NCBI GenBank assembly: GCA_963693085.1
Contig: OY856409.1
Coordinates: 1,332,512,415-1,332,576,414, forward strand
Source: Alisma plantago-aquatica
Lineage: Eukaryota; Streptophyta; Magnoliopsida; Alismatales; Alismataceae
DNA: 64,000 nucleotides
Direction: 5' to 3'
In this document: positions 25,768-40,325 of the stretch, piece after piece
How the letters are laid out: each line of letters opens with the position of its first letter
Numbering within the stretch: position 1 is the first letter of the stretch
The notes under the pieces: generated by a model
Databases searched by the model: none
The model's input: the letters and a program-made list of their open reading frames with translations, nothing else
What the model was told of the DNA's origin: nothing
Translations under genes and position numbers: made by a program

Positions 25768-28602
25768 TGTAAGGAGGTGAGATCACCCCCTTACTAAAGA
25801 TTTGAAGAATAAAACATCCATTCCAAAGATACTCAAAGGTATGTTGGAATAGGTATAAATTTTCCAAATTTATTATAGTGGTATGCAAACGACCAAAGTG
25901 TAGCAGCGGAATAAAAATAATGACAATATTCGATTTTCACAAAATATTACAAAAATACATCATAATATCCCATAAGGGTTTACATGTATGATACAACATA
26001 ATGATCTAAGTAGAGGGAAATCTAAACCATAACAATTTTGTCTCCAAGATTTAACTCCTTAAGGTAGTCCAAAACTTCATGCCTTATCATCCAAGTCCTT
26101 CACCTAGGGTTGGAAGCATACCCCAGCAAGAAGAGAAAATAGGTGACATTAACAAAGGCTAGTATGTGCATACTAAATAGGAAATTGAGCAATACATGAA
26201 ATAAAGGACAACAAATATAAAAGGCTTCCCATAGAAAGGATAAGGACCACCCAAATGGGTATCAAGAGAAAAGGAATTGAAATCATGTGATAACAAAAGA
26301 ATACTTACCATTAATAAAACATAAAGATTGTGCCACACAAGCACATGTAAAGAATTAGGGGACACACCCCATATCATCAACATGCATGCATGTGAGATAA
26401 ACATAGCCCAAGAACAATATAAACACAAAGGCGGCCAAGTCTCATAAACTTGAAACCTCATAGAGAAAGGAATACTTCCAATCTCCCAAATATATAAAAC
26501 ATGGGCCAAGAATCACACATCTTGTCTTGGGTATGAGGTTCCTTTCCATCCCAAAAGTGCAGGAAATATCACATCTGCTCGGCAGGAAATAACACATCTT
26601 CCATAAAAACTAATGCAATTAGAATACTCTAGTGCTGCTGAATCACATAACATTTTAAATGTAGAGGCAAGTATAAAGTATATTCAGAATATATAAATTA
26701 GTCACCACATAAGAGACCAACATATACATCCACCTCATAAGTGGGAAAAAGACATCACATGTCATCTTTTAGAGTTCCATCATGAACAAAGCATAAGATA
26801 AGAGTTCAAAAGAATATCTATGATCACATGATCAATATCAAATAAGATAGTTCACATGAACCATGATTTTCAAAAGAAAAGACATTGTGTATAGGCTAAT
26901 GTTCACAGATAAAGAGAATGAATAAGCATAGGTGAATTGATCAACATAGAAGAATAGGGGATACATCATACCTCAAATTCAGAGTCTAAATAGTTCAAGT
27001 CAAGACTAGGCCTCCAAAGAACCTCTAAGGAAGGTGGATAGGTCCAATAAATAAGGTTCCCAAGCTTAGAGAGGCTGGTTTCTCCAACAAAGATCCTATC
27101 TCCAGCAAGAAGTACCTTCTCCACTTTAGAGGTGAAAAACCCTAACAAAAGAACACGAATATGAGGTGTTTATGGGTTTTAGGTGGGATTTCACCTTGGA
27201 AGGAAATGGTTACGACCTGGATGAAGGTGGAAGGAAGACTAAAAACATGAAAATAGGGAAGGAAAGGAGATAACTTACTAGTTTTGGTCAAAATAACCAA
27301 GGAGGAGCTTTAGAAACCCTAAATAGAGCAAATTTGGAACCCTAGGAGCCTTCTTCACCAAGGTAAGCACCTCCTTTTATCGTGGGACAATACCTTTGTG
27401 AAAAAATAGAGTAGGAATGATGCTTTAAGCTGGAGGGAATAAAGGAGAGTAAAAGTTTTCGAATTGGGAGTTGGGAAGGGGTAGATATGGCTATATAAAG
27501 AAAGAGGTCAAGTATGAGGTGTCTATGAGACTTTCCATGTGTCATGTATAAGGGTGTCCATGGAGATGCAAGCCTTTATGGATAAGGAAGAAGTCAAGAA
27601 TGAGGTGTCAAGTTACTTTCCATGTGTCTAATGCTAAGGGTTCCTGTGGACATGCAAACCTTTATGGATAAGGAAGAAGTCAAGCATGAGGTGTCCATGG
27701 AGCTTTCCATGTGTCCTTAACCTAGGGATTTCATGGCCATGCAAGAGGAAAACTCATAGAGTCTTCTTGAATATAAAATGTCATTTTATAGACACTTATA
27801 GGCCATCCCAACTGACCTCAAATCAAAGAAATAACCCCATTGGTTAATAGCTTCTAATGATAAGCTCATTTATAAAGAGAGTAATCCCTAAAATGCCCTT
27901 GGAAAGAAACACCTTCAAACCAAGGTGCAACTAGGTACCCTATGGTTCAAAAACTCGACAATGGTAAGGTAATATATAAGGATTATAATATTGCAAAGAA
28001 AACCTCCCAATCTTGTAAATTGTAGAAAAGTCCAGAATGTACCTAAAATTGCATAACTTGCACAAGCAACATCCAAATTGGACCAAACTTCATCCACAAG
28101 TTATCTTTGATGTGTTGAATATATATTTGACATTAATTACATATTTTGAAGTTATATAATAACATTTTTCATTTCTTATGCCTTGTACTCATTTTCTCTC
28201 TCCTAAACTTATCCTAATATTTCAAGGTTGTCCAAATTTGATGAAGTTTGACATGTAGGCTAATTTTGATATGTAGATTTCAAATTTGAAGTTTGTTTCC
28301 ACTTTTGAGACTTCTTTTTATGAGATATGTCATATGGCCCATTAACAACTCATTATCTAAATTATTCATCCAATTAAGTTCCTTATCTTCATATTACCAC
28401 CAAAATGAGTTATGGCATATTTCATGTATCCATTATAAACCTAAGATTAATTTTAGAACATTAGGCTACATTAAGGTGATCTATACATGCATTAGCTCAT
28501 TGGGGTTATACTAAACATCAATTTAGCTCTAACATTCAACCTTGTTTGGCTAAGTCCAAATTGTCAACTTCTAGGGTAGGGTCCGAGATCTAGTATGTTA
28601 TA
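25768..28602 (-). mobile_element. array LTR 6
   Basis: About 2,835 bp. The right terminus is TGTTATA instead of TGTTACA (C to T). The 140-codon frame is shortened by a stop (26159-26509). Confidence 0.9.
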
Positions 28603-29285
28603 TCACACCACCCCTTAAAGGGATTTTATCCTCAAAATCAAAACATACACATAACTATTCTTTAGGTACAAAAGGTTCAACTACAATTCTTTACATCCAA
28701 CTACATAAACATCATGCAAAAAAAAAGAAGCATAACTTGTAAAGACTAACTATGAACTATGGGTTAACTTTCTCTTGTCCATTCTCAAATAGGTTTTTAC
28801 ATCTGGGAGACTAGTTTAACATATTAGGATCCCTAAAGATAAATCATATAGATGTCTATGCATACTATTACCTAAAAGAATGCTATTTTGAACAATTCAT
28901 ATCAACTTAGGCCATGCTAATATCATATGGATTCACGAGTCCTCATAAACCTAGCTAGTGGTGCAGAGGAAAATCTTGCCAGCCCTCGAACCCTGATCCT
29001 TTCCAGACACCTTTGCATTAAACTTCATGTCCTAGTATCTACCTAAAGGCCAAGCTAAACAATCTCAAGTTACTATGGTTACTTATGCATCTTTTACTTG
29101 TAAGTATTTTAAGGATCTATTCATCATTATTATAATGTGAAACTATATGATCCTAAATCAACCCTTCATAATTTATTGATCAACTCTAGGGAAAACATAT
29201 CATTTAAAGGTAATGAAAGTATTCTAACTAGGGAGACAAAATTGAAATAGTTAGATTCCGACTACCATGAGCTCTAATACCATGC
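28603..29285 (-). mobile_element. array internal domain 6, small deletion
   Basis: 683 bp. About 50 bp containing the second CACCACCCCTTAAAGG motif are missing near 28,650. The primer site complement is GCTCTAATACCATG, one transition from the standard. Confidence 0.85.
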
Positions 29286-32129
29286 TATAAGGAGGCGGGA
29301 TCACCCCCTTACTAGAGATTTGAAGAATAATACATCCATTCCATACACACTCAAAGGTATGTTGGAATAGTATTAATTTTCCAAATTTATTATAATGGTA
29401 TGCAAAAGACAAAAGTGTAGCAGTGAAATAAAATAATGCCAATATTCAATTTTCACAAAAGATTACAAAAGTACATCATAATATCCCATAAGGGTTTACA
29501 TGTATGATACAATATAAGGATCGAAGTAGAGGGAAATCTAAACCATAACAACTTTATCTCCAAGCTTTAACTCCTTAAGCTAGTCCAAAATTTCATGCCT
29601 TATCATCTAAGTCCTTCACCTAGGGTTGGAAGCATACCCCAACAAGAAGAGAAAATAGATGACATCAACAAAGGCTGGTATGTGCATACTAAATAGGAAA
29701 TTGAGCAATATATGAAATAAAGGACCTCAAATATAAAAGGCTTCCCATAGAAAGGATAAGGACAACCCAAATGGGTATCAAGAGAAAAGGAATGGAAATC
29801 ATGTGATAACAAAAGAATACTTGCCATTAATAAAATATAAAGATTGTGCCACACAAGCACATGTAAAGAATTAGGGCACACACCCATATCATCAACCTGC
29901 ATGCATGTGAGATAAACATAGCCCTAGAACAATATAAACACAAAGGCGACCAAGTCTCATAAACTTAAAACCTGATAGAGAGGAATACTTCCAATCTCCC
30001 AAATATATAAAACATGGGCCAAGAATCACACATCTTGCCCTGGGTATGAGGTTCCTTTCCATCCCCAAAGAGCAGGAAATATCACATCTGCTCGGCAGGA
30101 AATAACACATCTGCCATAAAAACCAATGCAAGTGCACTACCCTAGTGCTACTGAATCACATAGAATGTTAAATGTAGAGGCAAATAGAAAGTATAGTCAG
30201 AATATATAAACTAGTCACCACATAAGAGACCAACATATACATCCACCTCATAAGTGGGCAAAAGACATCACATGTCATCTTTTAGAGTTCCATCATGAAA
30301 AAAACATAAGATAAGAGTTCAAACGAATATCCATGATCACATGATCAATATCAAACAAGATAGTTCACATGAACCATGATTTTCAAAAGAAAATACATTG
30401 TGTATAGGCTAATGTTCATAGGACAAAGAGAATGAATAAGCATAGGTGAATTGCTCAACATAGAAGAATAAGGGATACATCATACCTCAACTTCAGAGTA
30501 TAAATAGTTAAAGTCAACCCTAGGCCTCCAAAGAACCTCTACGGAATGTGGACATGTCTAATAAGTAAGGTTCCCAAGCTTAGAGAGGTTGGTTTGTCCA
30601 ATAAAACTCCTATCTCGAGCAAGAAATACCTTCTCTACTTTAGAGGTGAAAAACCCTAACAAAAGAACATAGAGATGAGGTTTTTATGGGTTATAGGTGG
30701 GATTTCACCATGGAAGTCCATGGTTACAACCTGGATGAAGGTGTAAGGAAGACTGACAACATGAAAATAGGGAAAGAAAGGAGAAAACGTACTAGTTTTG
30801 GTCAAAATAATAAAGGAGGAGCTTTAGAAACCCTAAATAGAGCAAATTTAGAACCCTAGGAGCCTTTTTCACCAAGGTAAGCACCTCCTTTTATCGTGGG
30901 ATAGTACCTTTGTGGAAAAATAGAGTAGGAATGGTGCTTTAATCTGGAGGGAATAAAGGAGAGTAAGACGTTTCAAATTAGGAGTTGGGAAGGGGGTAGA
31001 TATGGCTATATAAAGAAAGAGGTAAAGTATGAGGTGTCTATGAGACTTTCCATGTGTAATGCATAAGGGTGTACATGGACATGCAAGCCTTTATGGATAA
31101 GGAAAAAGTCAAGCATGAGGTGTCAAGTTACTTTCCATGTGTCCGATTCTAAGGTTCATGTAGACATCCAAACCTTTATGGATAAGGAAGAAGACAAGCA
31201 TGAGGTGTCCATGGGGCTTTCCATGTGTCCTTAGCCTAGGGATTTCATGGCCATGCAAGAGGACAACTCATAGAGTCTTCTTCAATATAAAATGTCAATT
31301 TATAGTCACTTATAGGACATCCCAACTGACCTCAAATCAAAGAAATAACCCCATTGGTTGATAGCTTCTAAAAATACGCTCATTTATAAAGAGAGTTATC
31401 CTTGAAATCCCCTTGGAAAGAAACACCTTCAAACCAACATGCAACTAGTTGCCCTATCATTCAAAAACTCGAGAATGGTAAGGGAATATATAATGATTAT
31501 AATTCATGTGACAATTTTGGAAAGAAAACCTCCCAATCGAATAAATTGCATAAAATTCCAGAATGTACCTTAAATTGCATAACTTGCACAAACAACATCC
31601 AAATTGGACCAAACTTCATTTACAAGTTATCTTTGATGTGTTGAATATAAATTTGAAATTATTTACGTATTTTGAAGTTATATAATGACATTATTTGCTA
31701 CTTATTCTATGTACTCATTTTCTCTCTCCTAAACTTATCCTAATATTTCAAGGAGTCCAAATTAGATGAAAGTTGACATGTATGCTAATTTTGATATGTA
31801 GATTTCAAATTTGAAATTTGTTTTCACTTTTGAGACTTATTTTTATGAGATATGTCATATGGCCCATTAAAGGCCCATTATCTAAATTATTCATCCAATT
31901 AAGTTCCTTATCTTCATATTACCACCAAAATGAGTTATGTGGCATATTTCATGTATCCATTATAAACCTAAGATTAATGTTAGAACATTAGGTTACATTA
32001 AGGTGATCTATTCATGCATTATCTCATTGGGGTTATACTAAACATCTATTTAGCTCTAACCTTCAACCTTGTTTGGCTAAGTCCAAAATGTCAACTTCCA
32101 GGGTAGGGTCCGAGATCTAGTATGTTACA
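29286..32129 (-). mobile_element. array LTR 7
   Basis: About 2,844 bp. The left terminus is TATAAGG instead of TGTAAGG (G to A), so the CA end of the minus-strand LTR is mutated. The remainder is collinear with the other copies. Confidence 0.9.
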
Positions 32130-32862
32130 ACACACCACCCCTTAAAGGGATTTCGTCCTCGAAATAAAAACATCCACATATAAGAAAACAACTTATTCAC
32201 CACCCCTTAAAGGATTCATCTTATTAAGTCAAAACTATTCATTAGGTACAAAAGGTTCAACTACACTTCTTTACATCCAACTACATAAGTATCATGCAAA
32301 AAAATAGCATAACTTGTAAAGACTAACTATGAACTATGGGTTCCCTTTCTCTTATCCATCATCAAATAAGTCTTTACACATAGGAGATGAGTTCAACATT
32401 TTGAGGCCCCTAATGATAAATCATATAAATGTCTAAGGGTACTATTGCCTAAAAGCATGCTATTTTGAACAATTCATATCAGCTCAGGCTAGGCCAGTAT
32501 CATATGGATTCAGGAGTCCTCGTAAACCAAGCTAGTGGTACATAGGAAAATCTTGCCAGACCCCAAACCTTGATCCTTTCTAGACACCTTTGATTTCAAC
32601 TTCATGTCCTAGTTGCTATCTAAAGGCCAAGCTAAACAATCTGAAGTTACTTTGGTTACTTATGCATCTTTTGCTTGTAAGTATTTTAAGGATCTATTCA
32701 TCATTATTCTAATGTGAAACTATATGATCCTAAATCAACCCTTCATTATCTATTGATCAACTCTAGGGCAAACATGTCACTTAAAGGTAAGGCAAGTATT
32801 CTAACTAGGGAGACAAAATTGAAATAGTCAGATTCCGACTAACATGAGCTCTGATACCATGC
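32130..32862 (-). mobile_element. array internal domain 7 (non-coding), with intact primer site
   Basis: 733 bp, full length. The primer site TGGTATCAGAGC is perfect on the minus strand (within 32846-32859), three bases from the LTR end. It is one of the best-preserved internal copies and a good family reference. Confidence 0.88.
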
Positions 32863-35697
32863 TGTAAGGAGGCGGGATCATCCCCTTACTAAAGATTTGA
32901 AGAATAAAACATCCATTCCAAACAAACTCAAAGGTATGTTGGAATAGGTATAAATTTTCCAAATTTATTATAATGGTATGCAAAAGACCAAAGTGTAGTA
33001 GCAGAATAAAAATAATGACAATATTCAATTTTAACAAAAGATTACAAAAGTAAATCATAATATTCCATAAGGGTTTACATGTATGATACAACATAAGGAT
33101 CTAAGTAGATGGAAATCTAAACCATAACAACTTTGTCTCCAAGCTTTAACTCCTTAAGCTAGTCCAAAACTTCATGCCTTATCATCCAAGTCCTTCACCT
33201 AGGGTTGGAAGCATACCCCAGCAAGAAGAGAAAATAGATGACATTAACAAAGGATGGTATGTGCATACTAAATTGGAAATTGAGCAATATACAAAATAAA
33301 AGACATCAAATATAAAAGGCTTCTCATAGAAAGGATAAGGACCACCCAAATGGGTATCAAGAGAAAAGGAATTGAAATCATGTGATTACAAAAGAATACT
33401 TGACATTAATAAAACATAAAGATTGTGCCACAAAAGCACATGTAAAGAATTAGGGCACACACCCCATATCATCAACCTGCATGCATGTGAGATAAACATA
33501 GCCCTAGAATAATATAAACACAAATGTGGAAAAGTCTCATAAACTTGAAACCTAATAGAGAGGAATACTTCCAATCTCCCAAATATATAAAACATGGGCC
33601 AAGAATCACACATCTTGCCCTGGATATGAGGTTCCTTGCCATCCCAAAAGAGCATGAAATATCACATCGGCTCGACAGGAAATAACACATCTGCCATAAA
33701 AACCAATGCAATTACACTACTCTAGTGCTACTGAATCACATAGCATGTTAAATGTAGAGGCAAGTAGAAAGTATAGTCAGAATATATAAACTAGTCACCA
33801 CATAAGAGACCAACATATACATCCACCTCATAAGTGGGCAAAAGACATCACATGTCATCTTTTAGAGTTCCATCATGAACAAAGCATAAGATAAGAGTTC
33901 AAAAGAATATCGATGATCACATGATCAATATCAAATAAGATAGTTCACATGAACCATGATTTTCAAAAGAAAAGACATTGTGTATAGGCTAATGTTCACA
34001 GGACAAAGAGAATGAATAAGCATAGGTGAATTGCTCAACTTAGAAGAATAGGGGATACATCATACCTCAACTTCAGAGTCTAAATAGTAAAAGTCAAGTC
34101 TAGGCCTCCAAAGAACCTCTAGGGAAGGTGTACATGTCCAATAAGTAAGGTTCCCAAGCTTAGAGAGGCTGGTTTCTCCAACAATGCTCCTATCTCGAGC
34201 AAGAAGCACCTTCTCCACTTTTAAGGTGAAAACCCTAACAAAAGAACATGGAGATGGGGTGTTTATGGAATCCGGGTGGGATTTAACCATGGAAGGCCAT
34301 GGTTAAGACCTGTATGAAGGTGTAAGGTATACTAAAAACATAAAAATATGGAAGGAAAGGGGAAAACTTACTAGTTTTGGTCAAAATAACAAAGGAGGAG
34401 CTTCAGAAACCCTAAATAGAGCAAATTTGGAACCCTAGGAGCCTTCTTCACCACGGTAAGCACCTCCTTTTATCTTGGGACAATACCTTTGTGGAAAAAC
34501 AGAGTAGGAATGGTTCTTTCAGCTGGAGGAAATAAAGGAGAGTAAGAGTTTTCAAATTGGGAGTTGGGAAGGGGTAGATATGTCCATATAAAGAAAGAGG
34601 TCAAGTATGAGGTGTCTATGAGACTTTCCATGTGTCATGTATAAGGGTGTCCATGGACATGCAAGCCTTTATGGATAAGGAAGAAGTAAAGCATGAGGTT
34701 TCAAGTTACTTTCCATGTGTCCAATGCTAAGGGTGCCTGTGGACATGCAAACCTTTATGGATAAGGAAGAAGTCAAGCATGAGGTGTCCATGGAGCTTTC
34801 CATGTGTCCTTATCCTAGGGATTTCATGGCCATGCTAGAGGACAACTTATAGAGTCTTCTTGAATATAAAATATCAGTTTATAGACACTTATAGGCCATC
34901 CCAACCGACCTTAAATCAAAGAAATAACCCGATTGGTTGATAGCTTCTAAAGAAGCTCATTTATAAAGAGAGTAATCCCTAAAATGCCCTTGGAAAGAAA
35001 CACCTTCAAACCAAGGTGCAACTAGGTTGCCTATGGTTCAAAAACTTGATAATGGTAATGGAATATATAAGTATTATAATGCATGTGACAATTTGCAAAT
35101 AAAACCTCCCAATTGGGTAAATTGCAGAAAAGTCCAGAATGTACCTAAAATTGTATAACTTGCACAAACAACATCCAAATTGGACCAAACTTCATCCACA
35201 AGTTATATTTACTGTGTTGAATATAAATTTGACATTATTTCCATCTTTTGAAGTTATATAATGACATTATTCATTACTTATGCCTTTTACTCATTTTCTC
35301 TATCCCAAACTTGTCCTAATATTTCAAGGTGGTCCAAATTAGATGGAATTTGACATGTAGGCTAATTTTGATATGTAGATTTCAAATTTGAAGTTTGTTT
35401 CCACTTTTGAGACTTATTTTTATGAGATATGTCATATGGCCCATTAACGACCCGTTGTCTAAATTATTCATCCAATTAAGTTCATTATCTTCATATTACC
35501 ACCAAAATGAGTTATGTGACATATTTCATGTATCCATTATAAACCTAAGATTAATGTTAGAACATTACATTAAGGTGATCTATACATGCATTAACTGTGG
35601 TTATACTAAACATATATTTAGCTCTAATCTTCAACCTTGTTTGGCTAAGTCCAAAATGTCAACTTCTAGGGTAGGGTGTGAGATCTAGTATGTTACA
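32863..35697 (-). mobile_element. array LTR 8 (outer LTR, 5' side of element)
   Basis: About 2,835 bp, complete to TGTTACA at 35697, followed at once by the ACTAC duplication. In element sense this is the 5' outermost LTR. Confidence 0.9.
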
Positions 35698-35702
35698 ACT
35701 AC
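35698..35702. repeat. target site duplication, right copy (ACTAC)
   Basis: It matches 9564-9568 exactly and abuts the last LTR base, closing the array as a single insertion. Confidence 0.85.
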
Positions 35703-35849
35703 CAATGGTTACATGTAGATTATGTAATCCAATGGCTATTCTCATGACCGCCTTTGATACACACATCCAAAATACACAAAAATGAATATGGATCTTTAGG
35801 ATCATGTTTTAATTTCATAACCTAATACCTTTTTTTGGTCAACAAAAAC

Positions 35850-36760
35850 TCTTCGCCTTTTTTGTATTTTTTGAGTAAAAGTATTACAACCTAAACAGAA
35901 ATGAAAAGCACTGTAATCTGTACACTTTTCTATACAATTTGGATATATACATTAAAATATATCATAGATAAAGCTCCAATCAACAGGTCAAGATAACCAC
36001 GCAATAGAGAAACTAAACAAAAAAGGACACCTCAAAAAGTATAAATCTTCATGGAAACTATCTTCAGAGAAAACATCTATGTCAAGAATCATAGATCAAC
36101 TTCTTGGTTAGAAGATGTAAGAATCATATCAGAATCAAAACATTAATTCCACTATCCTCGCCACAGGGACATCACCTATTATCAAGAACACATTGCCTCA
36201 TAATCATCCAAGGAAGCATCAACATTGAAACACCTCCAAACAGATCTTTAGAGAACCCAACTATGAAGAAAGAGTTAGCATGAACACTTTCAGGATATAA
36301 AAAACTTTCCAAAGCAATACATCCAAACCCTAACATAAACATATAAAAGGATGTGCCCAAAAAAACCTATTGTACTCCTTAAGAGAAATAAACATTAGAG
36401 AGCCCATATCAAATAAAAAGATTATATAACTAGGGAATATCCAACTGTAAGACAGAACCAAATACTGAAATGGACAGAGAGAGAATGCTATTTCAAGAAA
36501 TCTAGATCACACTGAACAAAAAATAACACAAGGCTATCATACAAAAGAGTAATAATCCAGCAAATGGCCTTCCAAATAGATACCTCATCTCCATATGTAT
36601 CATGATGGATTCATATATTTCTCTCAATCCAAGCATGATACAAAATTAGAGGAATAACAATTTTAGCTTTCTTCTACTTTATATTATAAACCCAATACCT
36701 TTGGATGCCCACAACAATAATACAATGGGGTTGAACACTGGGACAAGGGATGAGAAACTT
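35850..36760 (-). pseudogene. LINE remnant, C-terminal part and 3' end
   Basis: On the minus strand about 36,690-36,500 reads, across one stop, AKIVIPLILYHAWIERN and then DEVSIWKAICWIITLLYD. This is the tryptophan-rich pattern seen after the reverse transcriptase in plant L1-type LINEs (zinc-binding region). About 35,940-35,850 reads as a 3' untranslated tail with GGTTGTAATACTTTT and ACTCAAAAAATAC, typical of LINE 3' ends. It is full of stops. No target duplication was identified. Confidence 0.45.
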
Positions 36761-37931
36761 CATAGGACCACATATCCTAGTTTAGATAAGTCAAAATCAA
36801 AGGTAAGTTTTGTGTTCCTTACATAATGGGATTGAAAACTAGAACAAAAGATGGCAACGGAAAATGAAAATTAAGTTAACAAGGAAAACAAGCAATAATT
36901 TTTGGTATATTTTAATAAATTTGGATAGAACATGGATCATGATTCACCAACCAAGCACACTCACTAACATAAAAACACTCATAGTCATTGTATAACCTTA
37001 GCATAATTTACAAATAATTAGCAATTTATTTCTATTCCCTCCTCACCTAACATCAGGTTGGATCTAAGATTACATGCATGTATCTTTATGAAGATGTCAA
37101 GCATACAATCATAACAAACAACCATATGATCATCAGATGTAGTGATCCAACATTTTCATGCATCAACACTACTAAACTCCAAATCGGACCTAATACTACT
37201 CTCTCAAGGCATCGAATATAAAGCATCACAAGATTGTATCTAAGCATACCAATGGTTCATTCACAAACAATAGTAAGAAGATAAACATGGATAAGAGTAT
37301 ATAGATTCAACGGAATATGCATATTTACATGGTTGGAGGGCCTTGATGGTTACTCCAAACCCAATTTAATGAATCTAGCCACTCACGAAAATGTGAGACA
37401 TGATGGATTTACATTTATCAAAGGCCATAGCCTAACAGAAACAAGATATGGATATGAAACATAGCGGGTAAGAATGAGGAAAAAATAGGGTAGTAGACAC
37501 AAATATTGAATGTCAATGCACACTTTTTCTTCAACATTGGTAGCAGTGAAGATGGAATGAAAAGTTATCCTACATATCTTCTCTCAAAGTCAGGCTACTG
37601 ATGTCTCCAAGTCATCTGAATCAATGAGACTTGGACTCACATACTCATCTTTTGATAGATATCAATTGAGGTCAGACCATTTAGCAACACTTCATGAAGA
37701 TGGTGGAATAAGACATGCCTTTTTAATAAAGCTTGGGTTTCCCATTTATTGGGATCGATAGTTCTCTCAAGGAAGTAGAGTCTAGGGAGTTTACTTTCAC
37801 CTCTGACATCAAGAACATGCCCCAAGGTGCATTCTTAACTAATTTACTTTTCTTAATCATCACTTAAAGCATAAACAAATCACTCTCTAGTATCAACTAT
37901 AACTTACTAATAATGAAAAAAAGAGAGAGAA
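36761..37931. other. no recognisable feature
   Basis: AT-rich sequence between the LINE remnant and the next LTR element. Only short chance frames are present. A short purine run (AAAAAAGAGAGAGAGAA) abuts the LTR on its right. Confidence 0.5.
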
Positions 37932-40285
37932 TGTAACAACCTCACTTTTCAACAACCCCCAATTAAGGAAGGCCTTAGAGTTGAGAAACATTACTTATAA
38001 TTTTCCAAGGATCCAAATTTAGCAAACAACACAAAATATTAAATAATTTCCATAAATTAAAATATATTGTTTACTAGATGCTTACATGAATTTCACCATG
38101 ATAATTTCAATATATGAGAAGAAGTATCTATCTAATCCTCTTTACAAGTTAACTTTAACATTTTCAAATAATTTCATTTGTCCATCATATTTTGATATCA
38201 TCTTATCTAGCATGTACATGAAACACCCTGAAACAAAACACAGTCAGTATATTAAGATATACTGGTATATGGGGGAAACAAAATATTCCCATGTAGGTGT
38301 AACAACATAATCATCCACTGCAAAAATTGTGATTATAAAATTGAACATGCGTTTTCTTTCTAACTTCTAAACTTAATATCTATGGCACACCCTCTCCGGA
38401 CTACTCAATGTGAAGAACCCTCTCTCTAAGGTTTAGTCCCTACAGTGAACTTCCCATAGCCTTCTCGTTCCTAGGTTTGGTTTGTCATGGCCTTCCTTTC
38501 TCGACCCGATCTCATAATGACCATCCTATCCCGACTTGGATTTATTGGTGAACTTCCTATCCCAACCTGATCACTTATCACCATAGTGAAATTTCATACA
38601 TCCCACTTATATCGCTTAAATACACCACAAATAGTTTAGCAAGTTATACTTATATAATGTGATACCCATAGTGATTTTATAGATTGCAGGAAGTAAGTAA
38701 ACAATCAACAATTATTTTCAATTAATTTGTAAAACCTTAGAAAACAACAACAATCATTTAAGACAAGTAATCATCTTTTATAGAATCCTGTAGATTGTCA
38801 TGCATTATATACTTCAAGCATATGTAATCAATCCAATCAACAGACCCAAGAAATTCAATAGTTAATGTGCATGTATGTAAATCCTAAAGTGTCACCATCA
38901 CATCATTAACATGAATCACATTAAACCCTACTCGGTCCTAATCTATAGTTTAAGTTTCCTTAGTATCAAGTTATCATTAGAGTTATGTTTGATACTCAAG
39001 TTCCCATGTCTATTGATCTAATAACTCAAGAAACCTAATTCATCTTAAGTGTTTCCACAATTATCAAATCTACCATGTTATGGCATTAGGAACACATGTA
39101 TCAGATTAGTCACATTAAGGTCATAACAAGTTACATCATTGATGTTTAAGATCTTAATTACACACGTTAAGAATCATCCACTCTTAGAAACCTAGTCTCA
39201 TCATTATGACCATAACCATGTTAAATTCCCATTATAGTCCACTATATTAGATAATAGCATGAAAGACATTTTTAACATATTCAACATGTTAATACTCAAA
39301 ACTGGGATTTTTATGCTTTAATCGCCACTCTAAATAATATTAGCATTAATTTTGGAGATATGATCAGAACTGATTTTCAAACATATTTATTTAGATTATT
39401 CTTGTTTTTCTGATCAAATTTCATATATAACATGTCCTTATCCGAGCTACCAATAATTAGTTATGACTTTTACACAATAAGCATTAGTACGACCAATTGA
39501 AAAATGCCACGTCAACGACACTTACCTTTTCAATTGTATAAAATTTGACCAGCTTAAGACACGGAAAGAACTTCGTGCCCCTAAGCCTTGAACACACACC
39601 GAGGGCATTCACATGATAAGCCTCTAATTCTCATTTGCCTTGTGTAGGGCGTGACTATCTCATGTACGGGTGTGGACGTCCATGCTTCGTCCCTGATACA
39701 TCCGATGGAAACACCCCTAGTGCCACCCCCAGAGTTCTACCCCCTCTCCCCTTTGCCACTGTAGGTCCTTGTTCTGCCCAACCCCTTGCATGTGTGCTTT
39801 CCATGGAGACTAGGATTTCCCATATCACAACGTTGCTACCACGATGACCGTTCATCGTCTCTAAGGCGGTGCCAAAACCTTCAACCACCCACCATTGGCT
39901 ACCTTCATGACTCAAGCAGGCCCTGATCAAGAGGGGAAAAAAGCATCCTTCAAGATGCCTTGGTGATGTGCAACGTGGAAAGAGAAGAAGAAGGTGCGTT
40001 GTCCTAGGGGAGTAGAAGGGAGTATTTAGTAGGATATTGAGGACAAGGGTGGAGGTCTACGATGGGAACAAAGCCCTTATGACCGGCCATGGACCAAAGC
40101 TGCACTCGTGTTATTTCAACTAAACCCGTGGCTGCTGAGGGTTCTCCGATTAAGAACCCTTGATTCATAGGGGCGAGAAGGCACATAGCCATGATGAGGA
40201 GGGAGTCATGTAAACCCATGAAGTCTTTGAGAGTTCCATCCTTCTAATATATAAATATATATATATATATATATAAATATATATA

Positions 40286-40325
<40 letters not shown>

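Larger units (their letters stand above)
9569..35697 (-). mobile_element. tandem LTR-internal array, 8 LTRs and 7 internal domains, Tekay/Del-like, non-autonomous
   Basis: A roughly 3.58-kb unit is repeated head to tail. On the minus strand each LTR begins TGTAACATACTAG and ends CCGCCTCCTTACA. A GCA spacer and the initiator tRNA-Met primer site TGGTATCAGAGC follow. Before the next LTR comes a polypurine-type tract, with GAGGATGAAATCCC and AAGGGGTGGTG. These ends are characteristic of Tekay/Del chromovirus-like gypsy elements. The internal domains carry no gag or pol, so the family is non-autonomous. LTR starts are 9569, 13160, 16736, 20318, 22512, 25768, 29286 and 32863. Spacing is 3.5-3.6 kb except where copies are deleted. 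ACTAC flanks the whole array, so it behaves as one insertion, either expanded in place by unequal exchange or inserted as a concatemer. Confidence 0.9.

Noticed and set aside
9569..35697. Ordinary centromeric satellite
   Set aside because: The units have LTR termini, primer sites, polypurine tracts and a target duplication, so it is a retrotransposon array, whatever it may be becoming.
39635..40219. Overlapping open frames of 60-90 codons as a gene
   Set aside because: They lie inside the GC-richer leader of an LTR, occur on both strands and have no recognisable domain. The corresponding frames in the sister LTR are not equivalent.
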